A stretch of DNA of 64,000 nt from an alpha proteobacterium BAL199 (GTDB taxonomy: Bacteria; Pseudomonadota; Alphaproteobacteria; Thalassobaculales; Thalassobaculaceae), in NCBI GenBank assembly GCA_000171835.1, contig ABHC01000008.1:62001-126000 (forward strand). Reading direction: 5' to 3'. Shown here piece after piece: positions 25,503-36,064 of the stretch. The translations under genes were made by a program, and so were the position numbers. The notes below the pieces were generated by a model that saw only the letters and a list, made by a program, of their open reading frames with translations, made no database searches and was not told the origin of the DNA. Positions within the stretch are counted from its first letter, which is position 1; the number at the start of each line of letters is the position of its first letter.

Positions 25503-26417
25503 GTGACCGATGATCCCTACACCGTGCTCGGCGTCGCCCGCACCGCGACGGACGCCGAGATCAAGACCGCCTACCGGGCGCTTGCGCGCAAGCTGCACCC
25601 CGACATCAACGCCGGCGACACAGCAATGGAGGAACGGTTCAAGACCGTCTCCGCCGCCTATGACTTCCTGCGCGATCCTGAACGCCGGCGGCGCTACGAC
25701 GCCGGCGAGATCGACGCAACAGGTGCGGAAAAAACGAATCGGAGCTTCTACCGGCAATACGCCGATACCGGCTCTAGGAATCGGTACGAGCCAGACAACG
25801 GCTTTGACGATCTCGGCGACCTGTTCGGTCGGGGAGGCTTCAGCGGTGCTCGAGGCCGCGAGCGGGTGCGGCTCCGCGGCGCCAACCTGCGCTATCACCT
25901 GGAGATCGGGTTTATCGACGCCGTCAACGGCGCCACCCGCCGGGTCACTACCCCCGATGGCGCCACGCTCGATATATCGATCCCCGCCGGCATCGCTGAC
26001 GGCCAGACGATCCGCCTCGCCGGACGTGGCCAGCCGGGGCTCAACGACGGTCCGCCGGGGGACGCGCTGATCGGCATCACCGTGGTCTCGCATCCAGTGT
26101 TCGCCCGCGACGGCGACGACATCCGCATCGAGCTTCCGATCTCGATCGACGAGGCGGTGCTGGGTGCCTCGGTCGATGTGCCGACCGTGTCGGGACGGGT
26201 CAAGCTGCGAATCCCGCCCGGTTCCAGCTCCGGCAAGATCCTGCGCCTGAAAGGCAAGGGCGTGCGCGGTCCGAAATCGGTGGTCGGCGACCAACTGGTC
26301 GTGCTGAAGATCGTACTGCCGGAGACCGTCGACGAGCGGTTGAAATCCGCCATGGAAACCTTGCGCGAGGCCGGAACCTACGATCCCCGCTCAGGCTGGA
26401 AAGGACGCAACCCATGA
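25503..26417 (+). CDS. cbpA: J-domain co-chaperone, CbpA/DnaJ-C type
   Basis: DnaJ-family co-chaperone lacking the zinc-finger domain, like CbpA, 304 residues. The J-domain occupies about residues 1-66 (DDPYTVLGVARTATDAEIK) with the HPD motif in RKLHPDIN. A short Gly/Phe-rich linker (FDDLGDLFGRGGFSGARGR) and two DnaJ C-terminal beta domains follow. It would recruit DnaK and hold unfolded clients. I choose the GTG at 25503; the open frame upstream encodes low-complexity sequence without family match. It overlaps cbpM by four bases. Confidence 0.92.
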   Translation: MTDDPYTVLGVARTATDAEIKTAYRALARKLHPDINAGDTAMEERFKTVSAAYDFLRDPERRRRYDAGEIDATGAEKTNRSFYRQYADTGSRNRYEPDNGFDDLGDLFGRGGFSGARGRERVRLRGANLRYHLEIGFIDAVNGATRRVTTPDGATLDISIPAGIADGQTIRLAGRGQPGLNDGPPGDALIGITVVSHPVFARDGDDIRIELPISIDEAVLGASVDVPTVSGRVKLRIPPGSSSGKILRLKGKGVRGPKSVVGDQLVVLKIVLPETVDERLKSAMETLREAGTYDPRSGWKGRNP

Positions 26418-26743
26418 TGCTGGAAACCGACGTTCTGGCCCAGATTCAGGGGATGACCCGCACCCGGCTTCGGATCTGCATCGAGCAGGAATGGGTCCGC
26501 CCGGCGCGCAGTGATCGTGGCCATGCCTTTGATGCCCTGGATGTCGCCCGCTTGCGGTTGATCGCCGAGTTGACGGAGGATTTGCAGGTCAATGATGACG
26601 CGGTGCCGATCATCCTGTCGCTGGTCGATCAGGTGCACGGCCTGAAGCGCCGGCTGCGGCTGTTGGACGAAGCGGTCGCTGAACAGGACGAGACGGTCCG
26701 GGCGCGCATCGCCGAACATCTTCAAACCCGGGAGAGCTCCTAG
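26414..26743 (+). CDS. cbpM: Chaperone modulator CbpM
   Basis: Small MerR-like helical regulator of CbpA, 109 residues. In E. coli CbpM binds the CbpA J-domain and blocks its action on DnaK. The N-terminal half has the family's LRICIEQEWVRPARS pattern, a helix-turn-helix-like fold repurposed for protein binding. The second half, with LVDQVHGLKRRLRLLDEAV, is a dimerising helix. The start overlaps the cbpA stop (ATGA), keeping the inhibitor and target in step. Confidence 0.9.
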   Translation: MMLETDVLAQIQGMTRTRLRICIEQEWVRPARSDRGHAFDALDVARLRLIAELTEDLQVNDDAVPIILSLVDQVHGLKRRLRLLDEAVAEQDETVRARIAEHLQTRESS

Positions 26744-26767
26744 CCTCGCTCCATCTCCGAATCTCGG

Positions 26768-27058
26768 CTACGCCGCTGCTGCGCGCGCCAGTGGCAGCTC
26801 GCTTTCCTCCGCCTCGGCAGCGGCAATCGCACGGGCGAGCGCGCCCTGCAGCGCTTTGGCCGACTCCAACGTCAGCTCTACCGCCGCCCGCGCGCCGGGG
26901 CCGCGATCCTGGTTCACGAAATCAATGATGATGGCGTCGTCCAGCAGCGCGTGGTTCGGGTGATCGTAGGACACGACGGCATGGGACACCGGGAACCAGC
27001 CGTCCATGCTCTTGCCCGCCCCTTCGGCGCGGACGATCTCGACAATGGACGTACACAT
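26768..27058 (-). CDS. Small conserved protein, DUF6295-like
   Basis: A 96-residue cytoplasmic protein that I recall as resembling the DUF6295 group; the identification is from memory. Visible features are an N-terminal MCTSIVEIVRAEGAGKS, the conserved-looking SYDHPNHALLDDAIIIDFVNQ with a His pair, GPGARAAVELTLESAKAL, and an Ala/Glu-rich tail. It is five bases downstream of the dienelactone-hydrolase gene on the same strand, so it is very likely co-transcribed. No function is proposed. Three residues (DHPNH) look like possible metal or substrate contacts. Confidence 0.65.
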   Translation of the reverse strand: MCTSIVEIVRAEGAGKSMDGWFPVSHAVVSYDHPNHALLDDAIIIDFVNQDRGPGARAAVELTLESAKALQGALARAIAAAEAEESELPLARAAAA

Positions 27059-27063
27059 GATGC

Positions 27064-27810
27064 CTACCTCGCCAGGTGCTTGCCGAAGAACGCGAAGATT
27101 TTCTCCCAGCCGTCCATCGCCTGTTCGACCCGGTACATCGGCCGGTGGTGGTAGAAGAACCCGTGGCCGGCACCGTCGTAACGGTGGAACGCGTAGTCCT
27201 TGTTATGTGCCTTCAGTTCGGCCTCGTGCTGGTCGACCTGTTCCGGGCTGGGTGCCCGGTCGTCGTTGCCGAACAGCCCCAGCAACGGGCAGCTCAGATC
27301 CTTAGTCAGAGAGATCGGCGGCACCGGCTGCTTGGCCGGGCGGTCGTCCTCAGCCTGCACGACGCGCCCACCCCACAGCTCGACCACCGCGTCGATATTA
27401 TCGCGCCGGCAGGCGTAGAGGAACGCCTGGCGGCCACCTGAACAACTACCGATCAACCCGACCTTGCTGCTGACATATGGCTGCGCGCGCAGCCACTGGA
27501 CCGCTCCCTCGGTGTCACCGACCATCTGGTCGTCGGCCACTCCGCCCTCGGCCCGCGCCTTGGCCGCGACGTCGTCGGCATGGCCCTCGCCGAGGCGGTG
27601 ATAGAGGTTGTGGCTGATCGCAGCGTAGCCGTGATGGGCGAACTTGCGGGTCATCTCCCGGTAGAACTCGCCCCAGCCGGGCAGATGGTGGATCAAAACG
27701 ACCCCCGGGAACGGTCCCGGCCCCATCGGCCGCGCCGCATAGGCCGAGATCGGCTCGTGGTTACTGCCAGGGATGGTCACGGATTCCGCGATCATGCTTT
27801 CGTACGCCAT
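27064..27810 (-). CDS. Dienelactone hydrolase family protein
   Basis: Alpha/beta hydrolase of the dienelactone hydrolase family, 248 residues. It probably opens lactones or activated esters of small acids. The nucleophile is the Cys of LIGSCSGGRQAF (GxCxGG), the His is in YDGAGHGFFYHHRP, and an acid lies in LGLFGNDDRAPS; the triad is complete. The ATG at 27810 follows GAGAGGTGA at good spacing; a GTG nine bases upstream is a weaker choice. It forms an operon with the downstream DUF6295-like gene. No aromatic-ring cleavage genes adjoin it. Confidence 0.9.
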   Translation of the reverse strand: MAYESMIAESVTIPGSNHEPISAYAARPMGPGPFPGVVLIHHLPGWGEFYREMTRKFAHHGYAAISHNLYHRLGEGHADDVAAKARAEGGVADDQMVGDTEGAVQWLRAQPYVSSKVGLIGSCSGGRQAFLYACRRDNIDAVVELWGGRVVQAEDDRPAKQPVPPISLTKDLSCPLLGLFGNDDRAPSPEQVDQHEAELKAHNKDYAFHRYDGAGHGFFYHHRPMYRVEQAMDGWEKIFAFFGKHLAR

Positions 27811-27931
27811 GGTCGTCACCTCTCGAGCACGCAGAACGGGAGCAGCCGCCGCAGGATCGGCAAGCGGTGACGAAGCCTAGCACGGCGTATGGCAGGGTCG
27901 CATAGCGGGTATTAACGGTTGTCCGAGGTGG

Positions 27932-28978
27932 TCAGCCTGACGCAATCCCCCAGCCAATCTGCGCCAGTCTCGGTGCCTTGGCCCCAACCTCCAGCGCGTC
28001 CAGTGAACTGGCGTTGCCTGCCAGCCCGCGGGCGTAGACGCCCTGGCAGATCGCGGCCAGCCGGAAGAACGAGAACGCCTGGAAGAACGGCAGATTCGGG
28101 ATACCAGCGCGTCCGGTACGGCGGCAGTAGGCGGCGATGTAGTCCTCCTCGGCCGGAATGCCCAGGGCCTCCAGGTCAAGGCCGACCATGCCCTTCAACG
28201 CCTTCTCGTCGTACGGCATGCGGTACGGCATGCAGTTGTAGGCGAGGTCGGACAGCGGGTGGCCGAGGGTCGACAGCTCCCAGTCCAGGATCGCGATCAC
28301 CCGAGGCTCGGTCGGGTGCAGCATCAGGTTCGGCAACCGGAAATCGCCGTGCACGATCGACACCTCGTCCGGCGGCGGCTCGTGAGACGCCAACCATTCG
28401 ATCAGCGCGTCCATGTCCGGCATCGGATCGGTCTTCGACGCCTCGAATTGCTTGGTCCAGCGATCAAGCTGACGACCGACGTAGTTGGCTGGCTTGCCGA
28501 AACCGTCGAGGCCGACCGCCGCCGGGTCCACCTTGTGCAACTTGGCGAGCGCATCGTTCATGGAATCCCAGATCGCCGCCCGCTCATCAGGGTCGAAGCC
28601 CTCATCAAGCGAGGGCTCGCCGGGAATCCGCCCCTCCAGGTAGTCCATCACGTAGAACGCCGTGCCGATCACGGCAGTGTCCTCGCACAGCAGGCGCATC
28701 ACCGGAACCGGCACGTCGGTGGCGGCGAGTGCGGCCATCACCTTGTACTCGCGTTCCACCATGTGGGCCGAGGGCAGCAGGGCGCCGGGCGGTTTCTTGC
28801 GTAGGACATAGGCATCGTCGCCAGCCTCCAGGTGGAAGGTTGGGTTCGATTGGCCGCCTTGAAACTGCATAACCCGCAGGCCGCGCTCGGCACCAGGCAA
28901 ACCCTGGTCGGCTAGCCAGCGCGCCAGCTGTGCTTCGTCGATGCGGTGGGCGTCGGTGACCGGGCCTAGGACTGCCAT
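27932..28978 (-). CDS. Phosphotransferase family protein (APH/choline kinase fold)
   Basis: Kinase-like protein of the aminoglycoside phosphotransferase fold, 348 residues, of the type often found near acyl-CoA dehydrogenases (ACAD10/11-like). The Brenner motif is VHGDFRLPNLML, with the catalytic Asp, and the metal-binding motif is AILDWELSTLGHP. The N-terminal QGGQSNPTFHLE forms the nucleotide loop, and a Lys in YVLRKKPPG is the ATP-binding base. In related proteins the substrate is a 4-hydroxyacyl-CoA or a hydroxylated lipid. An SDR gene precedes it by 10 bases on the same strand. Confidence 0.9.
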   Translation of the reverse strand: MAVLGPVTDAHRIDEAQLARWLADQGLPGAERGLRVMQFQGGQSNPTFHLEAGDDAYVLRKKPPGALLPSAHMVEREYKVMAALAATDVPVPVMRLLCEDTAVIGTAFYVMDYLEGRIPGEPSLDEGFDPDERAAIWDSMNDALAKLHKVDPAAVGLDGFGKPANYVGRQLDRWTKQFEASKTDPMPDMDALIEWLASHEPPPDEVSIVHGDFRLPNLMLHPTEPRVIAILDWELSTLGHPLSDLAYNCMPYRMPYDEKALKGMVGLDLEALGIPAEEDYIAAYCRRTGRAGIPNLPFFQAFSFFRLAAICQGVYARGLAGNASSLDALEVGAKAPRLAQIGWGIASG

Positions 28979-28988
28979 GCTGTTCGCC

Positions 28989-29753
28989 TCAAGACGGGTC
29001 GCCGATGGTCCGGCCGCCATCGGCAACGATGGTCTGACCGGTGATGAACGAGGCGCTATCGGAGGCCAGGAAGGTGGCAAGGGCCGCGATCTCCACCGGC
29101 TCTCCAATCCGCTTCAACGGGGTGATCGCCTCCATGATCGCCAGCCGCTTTGGGTCCTCCCACAGAGCGCGGGCGAAGTCGGTGCGTACCAAGCCAGGGG
29201 CGATGGCATTGGCGCGGATGTTGTGCCCCCCCCACTCGACCGCGAGGTTGCGCACGAACTGCTGCTCGGCCGCCTTGGAGATGCCGTACAGGCCGAGCTT
29301 GCGGTTGCCGTACATCGAAGCGATCGACGAGATCACGATGATCGAACCGCCGCTGCGTTCGGCCATCTGCGGCGCCACCATGTTGCACAGCCAGAACGCG
29401 CTCTTGACGTTGGTGGTCATGATCTTGTCGTAGGCCTCGTCGGAGACCTCGTGCATGGGGCCGAACACCGGATTGGTGGCAGCGTTGCACACCAGCACAT
29501 CGATCTTTCCATAGGCCCGTCGGGTGGCCGCCACCAACGTTTCCAGATCCTCCTTGCGGCCGATGTTGCACGGTACCGCGATCGCCTCGCCGCCGGCCGC
29601 CTGGATCTCGGCGACCACCGCGTCGCAGGCTTCCTGCTTGCGGCTGGACACCACGACCTTGGCGCCCTGCCTGGCCATGGTCTCGGCGATAGCCCGACCG
29701 ATGCCGCGCGACGAGCCGGTGATCAGGGCAACCTTGTCGGTGAGTTCAAACAT
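28989..29753 (-). CDS. SDR family oxidoreductase
   Basis: Short-chain dehydrogenase, 254 residues. Cofactor motif ITGSSRGIGRAIAETM, structural NAAT, catalytic Ser in IIVISSIASMYG, and YGISK active-site pair. The C-terminal FITGQTIVADGGRTIGD is the usual helix and end. The loop SSRKQE after the second strand suggests NADP, by the basic residues. AAGGA precedes the ATG. It sits between the phosphotransferase and a second SDR, 24 bases from the latter, so the three probably form one operon. Substrate unknown; beta-hydroxyacyl or fatty alcohol derivatives would fit the context. Confidence 0.94.
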   Translation of the reverse strand: MFELTDKVALITGSSRGIGRAIAETMARQGAKVVVSSRKQEACDAVVAEIQAAGGEAIAVPCNIGRKEDLETLVAATRRAYGKIDVLVCNAATNPVFGPMHEVSDEAYDKIMTTNVKSAFWLCNMVAPQMAERSGGSIIVISSIASMYGNRKLGLYGISKAAEQQFVRNLAVEWGGHNIRANAIAPGLVRTDFARALWEDPKRLAIMEAITPLKRIGEPVEIAALATFLASDSASFITGQTIVADGGRTIGDPS

Positions 29754-29777
29754 CGCGGAATGTCCTTGGCTACGGGA

Positions 29778-30563
29778 TCAGGTTGCGGTGACACCGCCGT
29801 CTACCACCAGTTCGATGCCGGTCACGAACGTCGAGTCATCGCTGGCGAGATACAGCACGGCCCCGGCCACGTCGGCCGGCGCGCCCATGCGACCGAGCGG
29901 GCTGGCGCTCTGCAGGGCGGCGCGCATGCGCTCGGGATCGCGGTGGGCGGCGACCATGCGGTCGACCATCGGGGTGTCGGTATAGGACGGATGCACGGAA
30001 TTGCAGCGGATTCCGTAGCCCTTGCGGGCGCAATGCAGGGCCACCGATTTGGTCAGCATCCGCACCGCACCCTTGGACGCGCAGTACGCCGCCAGCTGTG
30101 GGGCGCCGACGATCCCGGCGATGCTCGACATGTTGATGATCGAGCCGCCGCCGGTCTGCTTCATCGCCCGCACGCCGTGCTTGCAGCCCAGCATCACGCC
30201 TTCAGCGTTGACCCCCTGGATGCGGCGCCAGCTCTCGACCGTCAGATCCTCAATCGAGCCGTCACCTCCGCCGATACCGGCGTTGTTCACCAGAATGTCG
30301 AGCCGGTGATGCCGCTCCAGCAAACCGTCGATCGCCGCCACCCACTGGTCTTCGTCGGTGACGTCGAGCGCCACCGCCTCCGCCGACCCTCCGGCTTCGG
30401 TGATTTCGGCAACCACGGCGAGCGCGGTGTTCTCGTCGATATCAGCGACCAGCACGGTGGCCCCTTGTTCGGCCAGCGCCTGAGCGATCGCCCGGCCGAT
30501 GCCGGAGGCGGCGCCGGTCACCAGCGCGATTTTTCCGGCAACCCGGTTCTGTCCGGCGGCCAT
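29778..30563 (-). CDS. SDR family oxidoreductase
   Basis: Second short-chain dehydrogenase of this operon, 261 residues. Cofactor motif VTGAASGIGRAIAQAL with DIDENT after the second strand (NAD-type), NNAGIGGG, catalytic Ser in INMSSIAGIVG and YCASK. A long open frame continues upstream to 31709 but is the shadow of the MFS gene; the true start is the ATG at 30563, preceded by GGGAGGA. It differs from its neighbour in the C-terminal substrate loop (HPSYTDTPMVDRM). The pair may act on one molecule at two positions. Confidence 0.94.
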   Translation of the reverse strand: MAAGQNRVAGKIALVTGAASGIGRAIAQALAEQGATVLVADIDENTALAVVAEITEAGGSAEAVALDVTDEDQWVAAIDGLLERHHRLDILVNNAGIGGGDGSIEDLTVESWRRIQGVNAEGVMLGCKHGVRAMKQTGGGSIINMSSIAGIVGAPQLAAYCASKGAVRMLTKSVALHCARKGYGIRCNSVHPSYTDTPMVDRMVAAHRDPERMRAALQSASPLGRMGAPADVAGAVLYLASDDSTFVTGIELVVDGGVTAT

Positions 30564-30643
30564 CCGCGAATCCTCCCTGACCACCCTCCCGGCGACGGTG
30601 GCAAGCTTAGGTAGGGCGGCACGGCCTGTCGAGGCGGAGGGGG

Positions 30644-31891
30644 CTATTCGGCCGGCTCGACGACCGGTGCCGCACGGCCGGCCGAACGGTCGCGTGCCTC
30701 GCGGCCAATGCGCGGATGGATCCGGCACGCCAGCAGCGACAGGCCGAAGGTCACCGCGCCGCCGACCACGAACACCACCGGCAACTCGAACACTCGCAAC
30801 AACACCGAGAAAATGCCCGGCGGGACGATGTCGGCAACATCGCGGTAGGTCGAATAGACCGTGGTCATCTCGGCCCGCTCGTGGCGGCGTACTGCATACA
30901 GGAACAGCATGTTGCCGCCGGCGTCGATCGCGCTCATACCGAGTGCCGCGCAGATGATCAGGGCAACGCTGATCCAGGGATGGCCCCAGAACGCCGACAC
31001 CATCACCGTGGTGACCGCCGCAAGCATGAATCCCGCCATGAACACCCGCCGGATGCCCTCGCGTCGCACCAGTTGGCCGGACAGCGGGGTCAGGAACAGG
31101 AAGCTGGTGCCGACCGATACGATCGCCCCGCCGACCTCGGGCCCCAGGCCACTTTTGACGGCGTAGATCGGGACGTAGATGAAAAACACCACCCACCACA
31201 CATTGCGTCCAGTGGTCATCACCCAGGCCAGCCGAAGACGCGGTTGCGCGAAGTACCGCCGGACATAGGCCAGCGGTGTGGGTACGGGAACCGCCTTCTG
31301 AACGACCGCCGGATTCTCGGTGATCCGCAGAAACCAAAAATACGCCAGCGCGACCAGTGCGACCCCGGCCGAAGCAATGAACGGCACCTCGCGCCCGAAA
31401 TGCTCGCCCAACCACACACCCAGGAACGGACCGGTGCACCAAGCGGCCGCCGAATAGAACAACCGCATCGGCTCCGACCGGCTGAGGTCCTTCTTGGCAA
31501 TGAAGTCGAGGATGTACAGGCTGAGGCAAACCGTGATCGCTACGGTGCCGACGGCGCGCACCACCATGCCGGCCATGAACCCCTCGAACCCCGGCGCGAC
31601 ATAGAACGCCGGTGCCAAGGCCAAGCCGAGGAAGCCGAGCGAGTACACCCAGCGCCGGGCGGTCTTTCGAACCAACCACGGGATGCAAAGGCTGGTTGCC
31701 AGCGCACACAGACTGGCCCCGAAGAACACCGAGCTGACGCCCTCCGCATCGCCGAGGAAACGAAAGGCCTCGATCGGCAACACGGTCGACAGCAGCGCCC
31801 GGGCGAAGGATTCCAGCGCGAACAGCACCGCGAACGCTTCGGCCCCGGGCGCGCCCAGCCGCTTGAAGAATACGGGGCGCCCCAACTGCAT
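30644..31891 (-). CDS. MFS transporter
   Basis: Twelve-helix major facilitator superfamily transporter, 415 residues, with a short polar C-terminal tail. Distinctive motifs are LSLYILDFIAKKDLSRSEP between helices 4 and 5, and RYFAQPRLRLAWVMTTGRN before helix 7. Both are echoed in a second MFS protein at 61221-62408, so the two are paralogues. It is divergent from the acyl-CoA ligase across about 210 bases. It may import or export the acid used by the ligase, but nothing in the sequence fixes substrate or direction. Confidence 0.9.
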   Translation of the reverse strand: MQLGRPVFFKRLGAPGAEAFAVLFALESFARALLSTVLPIEAFRFLGDAEGVSSVFFGASLCALATSLCIPWLVRKTARRWVYSLGFLGLALAPAFYVAPGFEGFMAGMVVRAVGTVAITVCLSLYILDFIAKKDLSRSEPMRLFYSAAAWCTGPFLGVWLGEHFGREVPFIASAGVALVALAYFWFLRITENPAVVQKAVPVPTPLAYVRRYFAQPRLRLAWVMTTGRNVWWVVFFIYVPIYAVKSGLGPEVGGAIVSVGTSFLFLTPLSGQLVRREGIRRVFMAGFMLAAVTTVMVSAFWGHPWISVALIICAALGMSAIDAGGNMLFLYAVRRHERAEMTTVYSTYRDVADIVPPGIFSVLLRVFELPVVFVVGGAVTFGLSLLACRIHPRIGREARDRSAGRAAPVVEPAE

Positions 31892-32100
31892 GATGGAACC
31901 GGTAAAATCAGGGTTTCGAAAGAACGGACATTAGGCGCCCTAAGACCGTCGGCGCCAAGCGAAATGGCCGCCCATTCCCCTCGCCGCAGAGCCTTGGCAT
32001 TGCTATCGTTTGGACAACGGTGTGCATGACGCGCCGATCGGAGGAAACGACCGGTTGCGACCCGTCAAAAGCGGCCGCGCCGAGCCAGCGAGGATACCGA

Positions 32101-33759
<1,659 letters not shown>

Positions 33760-33805
33760 TGGGACGGGCTGCTTTCGTGGACTTCAGCAAGGACGGGGCG
33801 GGGCG

Positions 33806-34447
33806 TTAGGCGCCTCTGGCAGGTCGGCGGACAACCGTCACCGTCCCGCTGTTGCCGCCGCCACAGTAGAACCGGTCACCGCCGTCGGATTCCAGCCCCG
33901 AGACGTTGGTTCCTGACGGCATAGTCAGACTCTGTAAGACCTCGCCGGACTGAGGATGGACCTGCCGCAACTCGCTCTCGTTGGCTTCCCACGTTCCATG
34001 CCACAGCTCGCCATCGACCCAGGTGACGCCGGTGACGAAGCGATTGGACTCGATGGTGCGCAGGATCGCGCCGGTCCCCGGATCGATCTGGTGGATCTTC
34101 CGGTCGCGATGCTGCCCCACCCAGAGCGATCCCTCGGCCCAGGCCAGCCCGGAATCTCCGCCGCCACCAGGCGCCGGGATCGTTGACTGCACCTCACCGG
34201 TTTCCGGGTCGATCTTCTGAATACGGTTCTCCGCAATCTGGAACAGATACCGGCCGTCAAAGGCGGTTCCGGCGTGCGCCGCAACGTCGATCGTGCGCCC
34301 CGTCTTGCCGCTCGCCGGATCAAGTGCGTTCAGTTTGTCGCCGGACGCGAACCAGATCTGACGACCGTCGCACGTGACACCGGCGACCTCGTCGACGCCC
34401 GGAAACGGCCCATATTCCTGAATGATGTCGGCTGCTGCTTTCTTCAT
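33806..34447 (-). CDS. Small beta-propeller protein
   Basis: A 213-residue protein made of repeated beta-strands with GxLWVGQ-type and IDPxTG-type motifs (DPASGKTGRT, DPETGEVQST, DPGTGAILRT, HPQSGEVLQS). It resembles glutamine-cyclotransferase-like or Vgb-like propellers but is shorter, with perhaps five blades. No signal peptide is seen. Four of the blades end in a similar DPxTGxxxxT turn. It lies 34 bases after the winged-helix regulator gene on the same strand, so the two are probably co-transcribed and divergent from the DUF899 gene. Role unknown; it may sense or bind a small ligand. Confidence 0.75.
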   Translation of the reverse strand: MKKAAADIIQEYGPFPGVDEVAGVTCDGRQIWFASGDKLNALDPASGKTGRTIDVAAHAGTAFDGRYLFQIAENRIQKIDPETGEVQSTIPAPGGGGDSGLAWAEGSLWVGQHRDRKIHQIDPGTGAILRTIESNRFVTGVTWVDGELWHGTWEANESELRQVHPQSGEVLQSLTMPSGTNVSGLESDGGDRFYCGGGNSGTVTVVRRPARGA

Positions 34448-34481
34448 CTGTCCAACCTCACGGTTCGTTGATGGACTAGAC

Positions 34482-35702
34482 CTACTGGCTCGGTAGCGGC
34501 GCCGGGAGTAACAAGGTTGTCGGGAATCCGGGCACCGGTGGGGTCATCCAGCGACGCGCTCGTCCGCGACCGATCGGCTGCGCCCTGCCGGCCACCGCGA
34601 GCGCATCAAGGCCCCGCTGAACGGTACGCTGGCTGGCCCCAAGCGCAATCGCCAGCGCGGAGCTGGACCAGCATTCGCCATCGGCGAGCAGCGCGATCAG
34701 CGCCGCATGCTCCTCCTCGACTGGCGGCACCAAAACGACCACCTGTCGGCCCCCATGGGGCGCCAGGATGAACCCTCGTTTCGTCGCCCTCACCTCCGTG
34801 AACGCCCGCAGCTCCGCACGCAGCCGGCCAATCTCCACTCGCAATCGCGCCCGATGCGATTCATCCGTGAATCTCGCCTGAACGGCCTGTTCAAGCAGCT
34901 CGCTCCGCGACGCATCCGCCGGCCAAGCCTCGGCCAACGTGCGTGCCAACGCGAACAATACCGGTCGGGTCGCAAGAGCGACCACAGTGCCGGCGTCGCG
35001 CACGACATGGCGACATGCATCCACGACCAGCACGTCCGATGCCAGCAGCGCTTCAACCTCCTCGAGCCGCAGAAGCCTCTCCTCGCCGCGTGCGATCAGG
35101 CGTGCCGCAGGCCCATCCAGGGCCTGAGAGGCGCTCTCGACCTCCGCAATCAGGCCGTGAACCCCGGCATGTCGGGCGGCGTCCCTTGCACGGACAAGCG
35201 CGTCGCGCGCTGTCCTGGTCGACAGGCGCCGCATCGCAATGCCCGCGACGACCATCTCATAGCCGGCCCGGGATGCAGGCGGCAGCATCGCCGGATCGAG
35301 TTCCGCCAGCGACCGATCGGCATCGTCGAGGCGGCCGATCAGCAGCAGCCGCCGGGCCGCAAGGTAACCCGCATGCGCAGCGTTCACCCGGTCACCGTGC
35401 CGCTCAAGCGTCGCCTGCGCTGCGTCGAGATCCTTTGCGGGCCAACCCAGATCGCGTGAGACCAGCGCGATCTCGGCTTCGGCGACGACGCACCGCGCAC
35501 GGGCTACCGGTTCCTTCAGGCCGAAAGCACGCGCCGAGCGCCGCAGGAGAGTCTTCGCGCGAGCCATATCGCCGAGCTGCGCCATCGCAATGCCGCGCAA
35601 CGCCAGCGCCGGCGCATCGTCGCGCAGGGCCACCCGGTTCAGCGCCCCGAGTGGATCGCCAGACGCCAGAGCCCGTGCTGCGGCCGTGATCAGCGAGTCC
35701 AT
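34482..35702 (-). CDS. TPR-like protein with C-terminal winged-helix domain
   Basis: A 406-residue protein that looks like a transcription regulator of unusual build. The N-terminal about 200 residues are Ala/Leu/Arg-rich helices with TPR-like spacing. A central VLVVDACRHVVRDAGTVVALATRP stretch is followed by a helical region, and the C-terminus has an HTH: LALGASQRTVQRGLDALAVAGRAQ with a basic wing. Because the DNA-binding domain is at the C-terminus, it may be a signal-responsive regulator. Its start lies five bases from a repeat that also occurs before the divergent DUF899 gene, so it could control itself and DUF899. The family name is not known to me. Confidence 0.75.
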   Translation of the reverse strand: MDSLITAAARALASGDPLGALNRVALRDDAPALALRGIAMAQLGDMARAKTLLRRSARAFGLKEPVARARCVVAEAEIALVSRDLGWPAKDLDAAQATLERHGDRVNAAHAGYLAARRLLLIGRLDDADRSLAELDPAMLPPASRAGYEMVVAGIAMRRLSTRTARDALVRARDAARHAGVHGLIAEVESASQALDGPAARLIARGEERLLRLEEVEALLASDVLVVDACRHVVRDAGTVVALATRPVLFALARTLAEAWPADASRSELLEQAVQARFTDESHRARLRVEIGRLRAELRAFTEVRATKRGFILAPHGGRQVVVLVPPVEEEHAALIALLADGECWSSSALAIALGASQRTVQRGLDALAVAGRAQPIGRGRARRWMTPPVPGFPTTLLLPAPLPSQ

Positions 35703-35706
35703 TTAA

Positions 35707-35730
35707 TTCCCGACACAGTTGCCACTTCCA
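35707..35730 (+). promoter_or_regulatory. Repeat A upstream of the winged-helix gene
   Basis: First copy of a 24-base near-repeat whose core is CCCGACACAGTTGCCACT. It ends five bases from the ATG of the TPR/winged-helix gene, over its probable ribosome-binding site. The matching copy is at 35948-35971 (20 of 24 identical). Confidence 0.5.
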
Positions 35731-35758
35731 GGAGTCGACGCCTCGACTCAAACCAGCC

Positions 35759-35779
35759 CGTGGCGTTGACAACGCCACG
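35759..35779. promoter_or_regulatory. Perfect 9-bp palindrome in the divergent promoter region
   Basis: CGTGGCGTT (35759-35767) and AACGCCACG (35771-35779) form a perfect inverted repeat around GAC. It lies between the winged-helix gene and the DUF899 gene. It could be a dimeric operator or a hairpin; there is no T-run. Confidence 0.5.
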
Positions 35780-35947
35780 AGCGCATTCGGACACACAAGA
35801 GGGATGTGTGCGCGTTGCTGCTGAATGGCTCAGTCCGGATGTTATCTGCTGATGAGCGCTTTCCACCCTGCACCATGGTTCAGTCTGATCGGCGTGCCTT
35901 GGTGACTTTATCCCGAGTACGCCTTTGCATTCGGCTGGATCGAACAA

Positions 35948-35971
35948 ATCCCGACACACTTGTCACTCCCA
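35948..35971 (+). promoter_or_regulatory. Repeat B upstream of the DUF899 gene
   Basis: Second copy of the 24-base near-repeat, core CCCGACACACTTGTCACT, 94 bases before the DUF899 start. The inner GACA-CACT-TGTC is itself an inverted repeat. The same orientation as repeat A argues for a regulator binding both copies. Confidence 0.5.
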
Positions 35972-36064
35972 CCGCCCGGGCGACGGCCTCCAGTCTGACT
36001 CCTGACACCAATCAGCCTGCAACGCCGAAATTGGTACGGCAGGCCAAGCCAGGAGACAGCGACG

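Noticed and set aside
28941-30614. A 557-codon open frame on the plus strand
   Set aside because: It is antisense to two SDR genes with intact cofactor and active-site motifs. The composition (Gly, His, Arg, Asp) is that of a shadow.
30564-31709. N-terminal extension of the SDR gene ending at 29778
   Set aside because: The extension is a frame-shifted reading of the MFS gene. The SDR begins at the ATG at 30563 after a good ribosome-binding site.
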